From: Acutalibacter sp.
Lineage (GTDB): Bacteria; Bacillota; Clostridia; Oscillospirales; Acutalibacteraceae
Reading direction: 5' to 3'
NCBI GenBank assembly: GCA_020025775.1
Contig: JAHHRN010000002.1
Coordinates: 186,001-250,000 of the forward strand
Length of the DNA: 64,000 bases
Of the stretch, positions 34,093 through 41,862 are shown piece after piece (the first letter of the stretch is position 1; each line of letters starts with the position of its first letter). Both the position numbers and the translations under genes were made by a program. The notes beneath the pieces were generated by a model, which ran no database searches, was not told where the DNA came from, and saw nothing but the letters and a program-made list of their open reading frames with translations.

Positions 34093-35012
34093 TGGGCTTT
34101 GACAGACTTATAAAAGCAATCGAAGAAAAACAAAATCCGACTGTGGCAGGCTTAGACCCGAAGCTTCAGTTTATCCCCGAATACATTAAACAGGCTTCTT
34201 TTGAAAAATACGGCAACACCTTAGAAGGTGCGGCAGATGCACTTCTTACCTTTAACAAAGGTTTGATTGATGCACTTTATGATATTGTTCCGGCTGTAAA
34301 GCCACAGTGTGCTTATTACGAAATGTACGGCTGGCAGGGTATGCGAGCTCTTGCTGAAACGATCGCTTATGCGAAGAGCAAAGGTCTTTTTGTAATGACA
34401 GACGGTAAGAGAAATGATATCGGTACCACTATGACAGCTTATGCAACCGCTCATCTCGGCGAAACCGATATTAACGGTGAAATGGTTCCAGCATTCGACG
34501 GTGACGCACTTACTGTAAACGGCTATCTCGGCAGTGACGGTGTAAATCCGCTTTTAGATATTTGTAAAGCAGATGACAAGGGCATTTTCGTTCTTGTAAA
34601 GACCTCCAACCCGTCTTCCGGTGAATTACAGGACAGACTTTTGGACGGCGTTCCCGTTTATGAAGCTATGGGCAAAATGTGTGAAGGCTGGGGCGAAGAT
34701 AACCGTGGCAAATTCGGCTATTCCGCTGTAGGCGCAGTTGTCGGTGCAACTTATCCCGAACAGCTCGCACACTTACGTAAAGCTTTACCGCACACCTTCT
34801 TCTTAGTACCCGGTTACGGTGCACAGGGCGGCGGTGCAAAAGACGTTGCAGGCGCGTTTGATGAAAACGGTCGCGGCGCAATCATCAACTCTTCTCGTGG
34901 CATTATGTGTGCATATCAGAAGGGCGATTATGATGAAACAGAATATGCTCTTGCAGCTAGAAATGAAGCTATTCGTATGCGTGAAGATATTATGGGCGCA
35001 TTAAAGAAATAA
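34092..35012 (+). CDS. pyrF: Orotidine 5'-phosphate decarboxylase (type 2)
   Basis: A 306-residue OMP decarboxylase of the longer type 2 subfamily (TIGR02127). It begins TVAGLDPKLQFIPEYI, carries the catalytic cluster FVMTDGKRNDIGTT, and ends with the phosphate site LVPGYGAQGGGAKDV and INSSRGIM. It removes CO2 from OMP to make UMP, the last step of the pathway. It overlaps pyrC by 1 base (TAATG). The gap to the carB-like gene is 23 bases, with a TCGGAGGC ribosome binding site. Confidence 0.95.
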   Translation: MGFDRLIKAIEEKQNPTVAGLDPKLQFIPEYIKQASFEKYGNTLEGAADALLTFNKGLIDALYDIVPAVKPQCAYYEMYGWQGMRALAETIAYAKSKGLFVMTDGKRNDIGTTMTAYATAHLGETDINGEMVPAFDGDALTVNGYLGSDGVNPLLDICKADDKGIFVLVKTSNPSSGELQDRLLDGVPVYEAMGKMCEGWGEDNRGKFGYSAVGAVVGATYPEQLAHLRKALPHTFFLVPGYGAQGGGAKDVAGAFDENGRGAIINSSRGIMCAYQKGDYDETEYALAARNEAIRMREDIMGALKK

Positions 35013-35035
35013 ACTCTTTTTCGGAGGCAAATTTT

Positions 35036-37846
35036 ATGAAAGATTCTTTCAAAAAAATACTCGTTATCGGTGCGGGTCCCGTTGTTATCGGCCAGTCCAG
35101 TGAGTTGGATTATGCCGGTACACAGATTTGCAGAACCTTAAAAGAAGCAGGAAAAACGGTAGTTGTTGTTAACCCGAATCCTGCAACTGTAATGACGGAT
35201 AAGCACTTTGCAGATGTCGTATACTTAGAACCGCTCGGCGCGGAAATCCTTAAAAAGATTATCGAAGTCGAAAAGCCGGATGCTGTTTTAGCAGCTGCCG
35301 CCGGTAAAAAAGGCATTGAGCTTTGCTTAGAAATGCATCAAAACGGTGATTTTAAAGATTTGGGCGTTGAGCTTTTGGATATTCAGCCTGACGTTTATAA
35401 AACACTGAATTCTCGCCGTGCCTTAAATGACCTCTTAAAAGAAGAAAAACTTCCGTTTTTACAAGAAGAAGTCGTAAATAGCGAAGAAGAAGCTATGGCT
35501 TTCGCACAGTCCGTCGGCTTCCCTGTATCGGTTCGTGCCGCTTTCTCTGCAGATGCAGGCAGCTTTATTCCCTGCGAATGTGCTGAGGATTTAAAGACTT
35601 CCTTTGCACAGGCTTGCGAAAAATCCATGCTCGGTCAGGTAGCCGTTCAGAAATGCATTACCGGTTATAAAGAAATCAACGTGCAGTGCGTGCGTGATGC
35701 AAGCGGCCAGTGCGAAGTACTTTGCGCTACCGAATATATGGAAGTTATCGGCATCCATTCCGGCGATAGTATTGCGGTTATTCCGACCAAAACCTTGCCG
35801 AAAGCGCTTTTAGATGCACTTTATAATGCAACAAAGGCTATTGCAAATCGTGTGGAATTAAACGGTACTTGCTTTGTTCGCTTTGCAGTAAATCGTGAGA
35901 ATACTGAATACGTTGTGTTTGGTGCTGACTCCGTATTTTCCCGTGCTACAGCCCTTTGCGAAAAAGCTTCTAGATTCCCGCTTTCTGCTGTTTGCACAAA
36001 GCTTGCGCTCGGTGCAACCTTAAAAGAAATTGCCGAAAAAGATTTCGCAGTTCCGGATGCATCTTATTATGACAAGCACGTTTGCGTTCGTGTTCCGAAA
36101 TGGTCCTTTGAAAAATTCGGTGAGGCAGCTTATCGCAAACTCGGCGATACCATGAAATCTACCGGTGAAATTTTTGCACATGGCGAAACTTTTGCTTCCG
36201 CATTTTATAAAGCACTTCTTTCCTTACAGCCTTTAAAGGCCGTAAAAGAGGAGATTGCCAACTTAAGCGACGAGGATTTGCTGAAGAAACTTTCCGTTGC
36301 TGATGACAGACGTATATTCATGCTTTATGAAGCACTCAGACGCGACATTTCTTTAGAAGAGCTCGAAAAGCTTACCAATGTAGATCAGGCATTCCTTTCT
36401 GAAATTCAAGCACTTGCTGATTCCTCCGATGAAGAAAAAGCGGCTCTGAGCCGAATTTCCGCTGCCAAGAGCACAGACAAATCCAACAAGAAAAAAGTAC
36501 TTGTTATCGGTGCAGGCCCGACTTCTATCGGCCTTGGTACTGACAGAGATTTTGCTGTGACACTCGCATCTAAAGCACTTTCCGATTTTGGTAAACAAAC
36601 GGTTATTTTAAATGATAACCCGGCGGCAAATTCCGCTTCTCTTTTTGCAGCAGACAGCGTATATACTGAGCCGATTGATGATGAAAGTGTTGCAAAAATT
36701 GCAAAGAAGGAAGAAATCGACGGTGCGCTTTTGGCTTTCGGCGGCGGCAATGCAGTTCGCAAGTCCGAAATTCTCAAATCTCTCGGCGTAGAAATTTACG
36801 GTCCGGATGCAGAAATGCACCGAATCCTTAAAAACAAGCTTGCCTTCACAGATCTTTTGGATGAACAGAAAATCCGTCGTGTGGACAATCGTCGCGTTTT
36901 AGTAGGCAAGGGTGCACATGTAGATGTTCTTTCTGATGGCGAAAATATTTTAATTCCTGGCATTTGCGAGCACGTTGAAAAGGCAAAGGTACATTCCGGT
37001 GACTCCTTAGCCGTTTATCCGAGCCTTTCCTTTAATGAAAATGTAAAAGCAGAGATTCTTTCTTTCGCAGAACGTCTTTGCCGTGCTTTAAAGCTTAAGG
37101 GTATTTTAAATATGCAATTTGTAGTTTATGACAACGAAGTTTATGTCATTTCTGCAAGTGTGGTTGCCACCAGAAACATTCCCTTTATGACCAAAGCAAC
37201 CGGTCTTCCGATTGTAGAGCTTGCCACACGTTTAATGCTCGGCGAGACTCTTTCGGATTTAGGCTTAGGCACAGGGCTTTATAAAGAATCGCAAAAGGTT
37301 TATGTTCGTGTACCTGTATTCAGCTTCGAGCATCTTGAAAAAATCGACGTTCGTTTGGGTGATGAAATGCGCTCGACCGGTGAAGTTATTGGTGTAGGTG
37401 ATACCTATGATGAGGCTGTTTATAAAGGCTTCTTAGCTTCCGGCATGCGTCTTAAGAGAACCGGCGGCGTTATGATTTCTGTTGCAGATTCCGATAAACC
37501 GGCGAGCATAGCACTCGGTGCTGCTTTGTTAAACCAGGGTTTTAAGATTTATGCAACTGCAAACACCGCAAAGCTTCTCAATGCTAACCACGTTGCGGCA
37601 AATGCTGTACGTAAGATTCATGAGGGCGAACCGAATACCTTACATCTGATTTTACAGAATAAGCTTTCCTATTTGGTATCTACCGCGCAGGAAGCTTCCA
37701 ACCCGAATGATGATGACGTAAAAATCAGAAGAACGGCACTTCTTCGCCGTATTCCTGTATTGCCGTCTGTAGAAATGGCACTGGCTTTAACAGACTGTCT
37801 GGAAAAGAATGACGGCTTAGAAGAAATCAAAGTCAACAAGCTGTAA
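35036..37846 (+). CDS. Carbamoyl-phosphate synthase large-subunit-like protein, probably inactive
   Basis: 936 residues; real CarB is about 1060-1075. The CarB architecture is recognisable: N-terminal start VIGAGPVVIGQSSELDYAGTQ, first ATP-grasp core with IGIHSGDSIAVIPTKTL, a linker, a second half with KVHSGDSLAVYPSLS, and a C-terminal MGS-like allosteric domain (about 810-925). Catalytic positions are gone. In the first half the E-x-N-x-R triad reads G296-x-D298-x-V300, and GGQTGLN is AGKKGIE. In the second it is S706-x-S708-x-V710, and about 90 residues containing the arginine- and glycine-rich ATP-binding lobe are deleted. The oligomerisation linker (about 405-485) is also short. No carA is adjacent. 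The frame is open and codon use looks normal, so it is likely expressed, perhaps as a regulatory or scaffold pseudoenzyme. Confidence 0.8.
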   Translation: MKDSFKKILVIGAGPVVIGQSSELDYAGTQICRTLKEAGKTVVVVNPNPATVMTDKHFADVVYLEPLGAEILKKIIEVEKPDAVLAAAAGKKGIELCLEMHQNGDFKDLGVELLDIQPDVYKTLNSRRALNDLLKEEKLPFLQEEVVNSEEEAMAFAQSVGFPVSVRAAFSADAGSFIPCECAEDLKTSFAQACEKSMLGQVAVQKCITGYKEINVQCVRDASGQCEVLCATEYMEVIGIHSGDSIAVIPTKTLPKALLDALYNATKAIANRVELNGTCFVRFAVNRENTEYVVFGADSVFSRATALCEKASRFPLSAVCTKLALGATLKEIAEKDFAVPDASYYDKHVCVRVPKWSFEKFGEAAYRKLGDTMKSTGEIFAHGETFASAFYKALLSLQPLKAVKEEIANLSDEDLLKKLSVADDRRIFMLYEALRRDISLEELEKLTNVDQAFLSEIQALADSSDEEKAALSRISAAKSTDKSNKKKVLVIGAGPTSIGLGTDRDFAVTLASKALSDFGKQTVILNDNPAANSASLFAADSVYTEPIDDESVAKIAKKEEIDGALLAFGGGNAVRKSEILKSLGVEIYGPDAEMHRILKNKLAFTDLLDEQKIRRVDNRRVLVGKGAHVDVLSDGENILIPGICEHVEKAKVHSGDSLAVYPSLSFNENVKAEILSFAERLCRALKLKGILNMQFVVYDNEVYVISASVVATRNIPFMTKATGLPIVELATRLMLGETLSDLGLGTGLYKESQKVYVRVPVFSFEHLEKIDVRLGDEMRSTGEVIGVGDTYDEAVYKGFLASGMRLKRTGGVMISVADSDKPASIALGAALLNQGFKIYATANTAKLLNANHVAANAVRKIHEGEPNTLHLILQNKLSYLVSTAQEASNPNDDDVKIRRTALLRRIPVLPSVEMALALTDCLEKNDGLEEIKVNKL

Positions 37847-37860
37847 GCTTTGGAGGAACT

Positions 37861-38622
37861 ATGGTTCAGAAACCTTATAAAATAAAAACTGTTGAGCAGC
37901 TCAATGAAACAACCTTTCGTTTTGTAATTGACTGCAAGGATCTTGCCGAAGAAAGCTGGTGCGGCAGATTCGTAAATATTTACTGCGAAGGCAAAACGCT
38001 CCGCCGTCCGATTTCTATTTGTGAAATTGATAAGGAAAACGGTACCATTACCTTGGTATTCGAAGTACGCGGTGAAGGTACAAAATGGCTTTCCGAACGC
38101 AAGGCCGGCGACGAATTGGATATCTTAGGTCCTTTAGGAAACGGTTTCTTCCCCGAAAAGGATAAACGCGCGATTTTTGTGGGCGGCGGCATCGGCTGCC
38201 CGCCTATGCTAGGTGCAGCCGAGGATTACGGTGAAAATGCCGAAGTTATCTTGGGCTTCCGTTCTCAAAAACAGATGATTCTTTTAGAGGATTTCAAACG
38301 TGTTGCCAAAGATGTTTCCGTAGCAACTAACGACGGTTCTTACGGCGTTAAAGGCTTTGTTACAGATATTTTAAAAGAAAAATTAGCAGGGGATAAAGAC
38401 GCTATCGTTTATGCCTGCGGTCCGATGCCCATGCTCAAAGGTATTGCGGCGCTCTGTGAAGAACAACAAGTAAAATGCTATGTTTCTTTAGAAGAGAGAA
38501 TGGGCTGCGGTATCGGTGCGTGTCTTGCATGTGCATGTGAGATTCATGATAAAACCGGTACACACGTCTTACACGTTTGCAAAAACGGCCCTGTATTTGA
38601 TGCTTCGGAGGTGGTATTCTAA
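37861..38622 (+). CDS. pyrK: Dihydroorotate dehydrogenase electron transfer subunit
   Basis: A 253-residue PyrK. The FAD-binding part has LRRPISICEID and ILGPLGNGF, the NAD-binding part has FVGGGIGCPPML and YACGPMPMLKG, and the [2Fe-2S] cluster site is GCGIGACLACACEI with a fourth cysteine in HVCKNGPVF. It pairs with the PyrD 1B subunit to pass electrons to NAD+. It follows the carB-like gene by 14 bases with GGAGG, and its stop codon overlaps the pyrD start (TAATG). Confidence 0.95.
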   Translation: MVQKPYKIKTVEQLNETTFRFVIDCKDLAEESWCGRFVNIYCEGKTLRRPISICEIDKENGTITLVFEVRGEGTKWLSERKAGDELDILGPLGNGFFPEKDKRAIFVGGGIGCPPMLGAAEDYGENAEVILGFRSQKQMILLEDFKRVAKDVSVATNDGSYGVKGFVTDILKEKLAGDKDAIVYACGPMPMLKGIAALCEEQQVKCYVSLEERMGCGIGACLACACEIHDKTGTHVLHVCKNGPVFDASEVVF

Positions 38623-39533
38623 TGGCAGATTTACACGTAAATATTGCGGGTGTAGATTTTAAAAACCCTGTAATTACCGCCAGCGGTACCTTCGGTTTCG
38701 GTCAGGAATACGCCAGACTCTATGATATTTCCAAGCTCGGCGGTATTTCCTGCAAAGGAACTACGCTCCACGAAAGAACCGGTAATCCGTCTCCGAGAAT
38801 TGCTGAGACACCCAGTGGTATTCTCAATTCCGTCGGTCTCCAAAATCCCGGTGTAGATGTTTTCATTGAGGAAGATTTGCCTTTCTTAAAAAAGCAGAAT
38901 ACAACTATCATTGCCAATATCGCCGGCAGTCAGCCGGAGGACTATGTGGAAACCGTTCGTCGCTTACAGGACGCTGATATTGACATGATTGAGCTTAATA
39001 TCTCTTGCCCAAACGTTAAAGAAGGCGGTATTTCCTTCGGCACTTCCACGAAGAGTGTAGAATCCATTACAAAAGCTGTAAAGGCCGTTGCCAAACAGCC
39101 CCTTATGGTAAAGCTTACACCCAACGTTACCGATATTGCAGAAATTGCGGCCGCAGCAGAAGCCGGCGGTGCAGATGCTGTATCTTTAATCAATACCTTA
39201 ACTGGCATGAAAATTGACATTCGTACCCGCAGACCGCTTCTAAAAAATAATACAGGCGGCATGTCCGGTGCAGCAGTATTCCCAGTAGCGCTTCGTATGG
39301 TTTGGCAGGTTGCCAACCGCGTCAATATTCCGGTTGTCGGCATGGGCGGCATTACCAAGTGGGAAGATGCCGTTGAAATGCTTTTGGCAGGTGCTACAGC
39401 CATTCAAATCGGCACAGCAAACTTTACGGATGCCTTTACGCCCTTAAAAGTTATTGACGGCTTGAATGCCTATTTGGATTCCTGTGGTGAAAAGAGCGTT
39501 ATGGATATTGTCGGCAAGGTGCAGCCATGGTAA
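38622..39533 (+). CDS. pyrD: Dihydroorotate dehydrogenase, catalytic subunit (class 1B)
   Basis: A 303-residue FMN TIM-barrel protein. Motifs are NPVITASGTFGFGQEY, the active-site cysteine loop ELNISCPNVKEGGISFGT, MVKLTPNVTD and the phosphate loop VVGMGGITKWEDAVEMLLAGATAIQIGT. The active-site cysteine (about residue 129) marks class 1. With PyrK beside it, this is the NAD-dependent 1B enzyme that turns dihydroorotate into orotate. The ruvX start lies 7 bases inside its 3' end. Confidence 0.96.
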   Translation: MADLHVNIAGVDFKNPVITASGTFGFGQEYARLYDISKLGGISCKGTTLHERTGNPSPRIAETPSGILNSVGLQNPGVDVFIEEDLPFLKKQNTTIIANIAGSQPEDYVETVRRLQDADIDMIELNISCPNVKEGGISFGTSTKSVESITKAVKAVAKQPLMVKLTPNVTDIAEIAAAAEAGGADAVSLINTLTGMKIDIRTRRPLLKNNTGGMSGAAVFPVALRMVWQVANRVNIPVVGMGGITKWEDAVEMLLAGATAIQIGTANFTDAFTPLKVIDGLNAYLDSCGEKSVMDIVGKVQPW

Positions 39534-39940
39534 TGCTTTCTGTTGACTATGGAGATGTGCGAACCGGCATAGCTGTATGTGATCGTTTTGAAATGCTTGC
39601 TTCTCCTGTAACGGTCATCGAAGAAACCGATAAAAATGTCTTGGCTCAAAAAATAGCCGAACTTGTAAAAGAAAAAAAGGCAGAAAAAATCGTTTTGGGA
39701 CTTCCAAAAAACATGGATGGTTCTGAAGGCTTTCGTGCTGAAGCCTGCCGAGAGCTCGGCGCGCTTTTAACTGAGGAAACAGGGCTTCCTGTAGACTTCG
39801 AAGATGAACGATTGACCACGGTTTCTGCGCACAACGCACTAAACGTGACAAATACACGCGGAAAAAAGCGTAAAGCGGTGATTGATGCCGTTTCTGCAGT
39901 CATTATTTTAGAAGATTATCTTCGCAAAATGAAAAATTAA
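39527..39940 (+). CDS. ruvX: Holliday junction resolvase-like protein (YqgF/RuvX)
   Basis: A 137-residue RNase H-fold protein. VDYGDVRTGIAVCD is the conserved first-strand motif with a catalytic aspartate, followed by LGLPKNMDGSEG, FEDERLTTVSA and the final IDAVSAVIILEDYL with the last aspartate. The family is implicated in rRNA 5' end processing (YqgF) and in resolving DNA junctions. It overlaps pyrD and is the final gene before the terminator at 39969-40007. Its place at the end of a pyrimidine operon is incidental, as YqgF often neighbours unrelated genes. Confidence 0.9.
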   Translation: MVMLSVDYGDVRTGIAVCDRFEMLASPVTVIEETDKNVLAQKIAELVKEKKAEKIVLGLPKNMDGSEGFRAEACRELGALLTEETGLPVDFEDERLTTVSAHNALNVTNTRGKKRKAVIDAVSAVIILEDYLRKMKN

Positions 39941-39968
39941 CTTTTCCACAGATTGTGACAAAAATTGA

Positions 39969-40007
39969 AATCCGATACCGATATAATGACGGTATCGGAT
40001 TTTTTAT
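39969..40007 (+). terminator. Intrinsic terminator of the pyr-ruvX operon, with a TATAAT in its loop
   Basis: ATCCGATACCG (39970-39980) and CGGTATCGGAT (39990-40000) form a perfect 11-bp stem followed by T-run. The 9-base loop contains TATAAT (39982-39987), a possible -10 of spoIIGA. Confidence 0.85.
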
Positions 40008-40026
40008 TTGGGGAGGGGAGAAGTTC

Positions 40027-40920
40027 TTGGTCGTTTATGCGGATGTATTGGTCGTTCTCAATTTATTTGTCACTTATTTTTTACTGCTTTGTACAAAAGC
40101 CATGCTTCGAAAACATGTGAAAAGAAAGCGTCTCCTTTTAGGGGCACTGTTCGGCGGCTTTTATGCGCTTGTTATTTTTTTACCGCCGCTGCCAAAAGCC
40201 GTTTCGTGCCTTATGAATGTTATCGCTTCTTTGATTTTGATTTTTCTTTCGTTCCCGATACATAGTAAAAAAGAGTTACTTAAAACCGCTGCTGCTTTTT
40301 TCTCTGTGAATTTTGCTTTTGCCGGAATCATGTTTGCCATATGGCTGCATTTTTCACCCAAAGGTATGGTTTATGAAAACGGCAGTGTCTATTTTGACAT
40401 AGATATAAAAACATTAATTCTCTCTACTACAATCTGTTATTTGATTTTAACTTTAGCCGAAAAACTTTTAAAGCGCCGTGCACCGGATAATTGCTTATAT
40501 GAAATCAAACTGGAACACCGCGGCAAAACTGTTCAAACGACAGCACTTCTAGATACAGGAAACAGTCTTCGGGACGGTTTTTCCGATATGCCAGTAATTG
40601 TAGCGGAAAGCACACTTTGTAAAGAACTGTTAGGGGAGACACCGCAAAATTTATTTCTGAATACCTCAACTGCTCAAGGAAGCGTAAAAGAAAAAATGCG
40701 TTTAATTCCGTTTTCCGATGTGTCGAAAGAAGGAATGCTGTATGCTGTAATCATCGACCGACTTTCCGTCCCACAAAAACGAATCGAAATACAGTCGGTT
40801 TTATTAGCAGAGAGCCATCAAGATTTTAAAAACGGAGAATATCGTGTTATTCTCGGCAATGATTTTCTGGAAAGGAGCAAGCAATATGCAAATCATCAAA
40901 AAAATAAAGCTGTGGTTTGA
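40027..40920 (+). CDS. spoIIGA: Sigma-E processing peptidase SpoIIGA
   Basis: 297 residues from TTG 40027. Five membrane segments form the first half, and the second half is a retropepsin-like domain with the aspartate motif ALLDTGNSLRDG (D176) and later VILGNDFL. It cleaves pro-SigE in the mother cell after septation. The chosen start has GGGGAGGGGAG 6 bases upstream; the longer frame from 39955 would include the terminator region. sigE overlaps its 3' end by 35 bases, the classic spoIIG arrangement. A TATAAT in the terminator loop and a TTGTGACAA box (39953-39961) may form its promoter, with a long spacing like the Spo0A-driven spoIIG promoter. Confidence 0.9.
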   Translation: MVVYADVLVVLNLFVTYFLLLCTKAMLRKHVKRKRLLLGALFGGFYALVIFLPPLPKAVSCLMNVIASLILIFLSFPIHSKKELLKTAAAFFSVNFAFAGIMFAIWLHFSPKGMVYENGSVYFDIDIKTLILSTTICYLILTLAEKLLKRRAPDNCLYEIKLEHRGKTVQTTALLDTGNSLRDGFSDMPVIVAESTLCKELLGETPQNLFLNTSTAQGSVKEKMRLIPFSDVSKEGMLYAVIIDRLSVPQKRIEIQSVLLAESHQDFKNGEYRVILGNDFLERSKQYANHQKNKAVV

Positions 40921-41593
40921 ACGGCTTTGGAACAAAAAAGAGGACCTTCATTTTGTAAGCGGTTCAAAATCTTTGCCCGAACCTTTCTCCAAAGAAAAAG
41001 AGCAGGAGCTTTTAGAAAGACTAGAGGCAGGGGAGGAAGATGTCCGAGACCTTTTAATAACCCATAATCTTCGCCTGGTTGTCTATATTGCGAAAAAGTT
41101 TGAAAATTCCGGTGTATCTATAGAAGATTTAATTTCTATCGGGACAATCGGTTTAATCAAGGCCGTGCACACCTTTCAGCCGGAAAAGAAAATTAAGCTT
41201 GCGACCTATGCTTCTCGCTGTATCGAAAATGAAATTCTCATGCATCTTCGAAAAACCGGAGCGCATAAAGGAGATATTTCCATCGATGAGCCCTTAAATG
41301 TAGACTGGGACGGCAACGAACTACTGCTTTCGGACATTCTAGGCAGTAATCCAGATGCGATTCACGAGAATATTGAATATGACGATGAAAAAAATCTGCT
41401 TTTAAAGAATGTACACGCACTTCCCAAACGAGAAAAAACAATCATGTGTATGCGTTTTGGCTTATGCGGACAAAAGGAACATACACAAAAAGAAGTTGCC
41501 GACATATTGGGCATTTCTCAAAGCTATATTTCCAGACTTGAGAAACGAATTTTGAATCATTTAAAGAAAGAAATGGAAAAAGCAGTTTCGTGA
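40886..41593 (+). CDS. sigE: RNA polymerase sporulation sigma factor SigE
   Basis: 235 residues from ATG 40886, AAAGGAG 8 bases upstream. The N-terminal amphipathic stretch MQIIKKIKLWFERLW is the propeptide that keeps the factor on the membrane until SpoIIGA cuts it near FVSGSKSLPEPFS. Region 2 (NLRLVVYIAKKFENSGVSIEDLISIGTIGLIKAVHTFQPEK) and region 4 (GQKEHTQKEVADILGISQSYISRLEKRIL) are typical. It directs early mother-cell transcription. sigG, which usually follows, is absent here, and no clear terminator is seen directly after the stop. Confidence 0.96.
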   Translation: MQIIKKIKLWFERLWNKKEDLHFVSGSKSLPEPFSKEKEQELLERLEAGEEDVRDLLITHNLRLVVYIAKKFENSGVSIEDLISIGTIGLIKAVHTFQPEKKIKLATYASRCIENEILMHLRKTGAHKGDISIDEPLNVDWDGNELLLSDILGSNPDAIHENIEYDDEKNLLLKNVHALPKREKTIMCMRFGLCGQKEHTQKEVADILGISQSYISRLEKRILNHLKKEMEKAVS

Positions 41594-41729
41594 AAAAACT
41601 CAAAAAATCTTATAAAAAAATTAAGAAAAGACTATCATTTTTAGAAAAAATGTGGTAGAATGTAGGAGAAATATGAGAAAATCATAGAGTAAGGCTAGAA
41701 AGTAAACAATTTTAAATTAACATGTTTAG

Positions 41730-41776
41730 GACTTCATACGTTGTAACAAATGTGTGAAGTCTCTCCTTGTTTTTTT
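41730..41776 (+). terminator. Hairpin with delayed T-run after sigE (terminator or attenuator)
   Basis: GACTTCATAC (41730-41739) and GTGTGAAGTC (41752-41761) form a 10-bp stem with one G-U, but the T-run begins only about 8 bases after it. Confidence 0.4.
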
Positions 41777-41788
41777 AGGATATTTTCT

Positions 41789-41846
41789 TGTTTTTACAGT
41801 GATTTTCTTAATTAGAATTCTTGCACACTTTTAAAAAAAGTGTGCA
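41789..41846 (+). promoter_or_regulatory. Promoter plus perfect 10-bp inverted repeat before the glpA-like gene
   Basis: TTGTTT (41789-41794), 18-base spacer, TAGAAT (41813-41818). Immediately downstream, TGCACACTTT (41822-41831) and AAAGTGTGCA (41837-41846) form a perfect inverted repeat at the expected transcript start, as an operator or a 5' hairpin. The ribosome binding site follows 3 bases later. Confidence 0.5.
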
Positions 41847-41862
41847 CAGAAAGGACGGGTCA

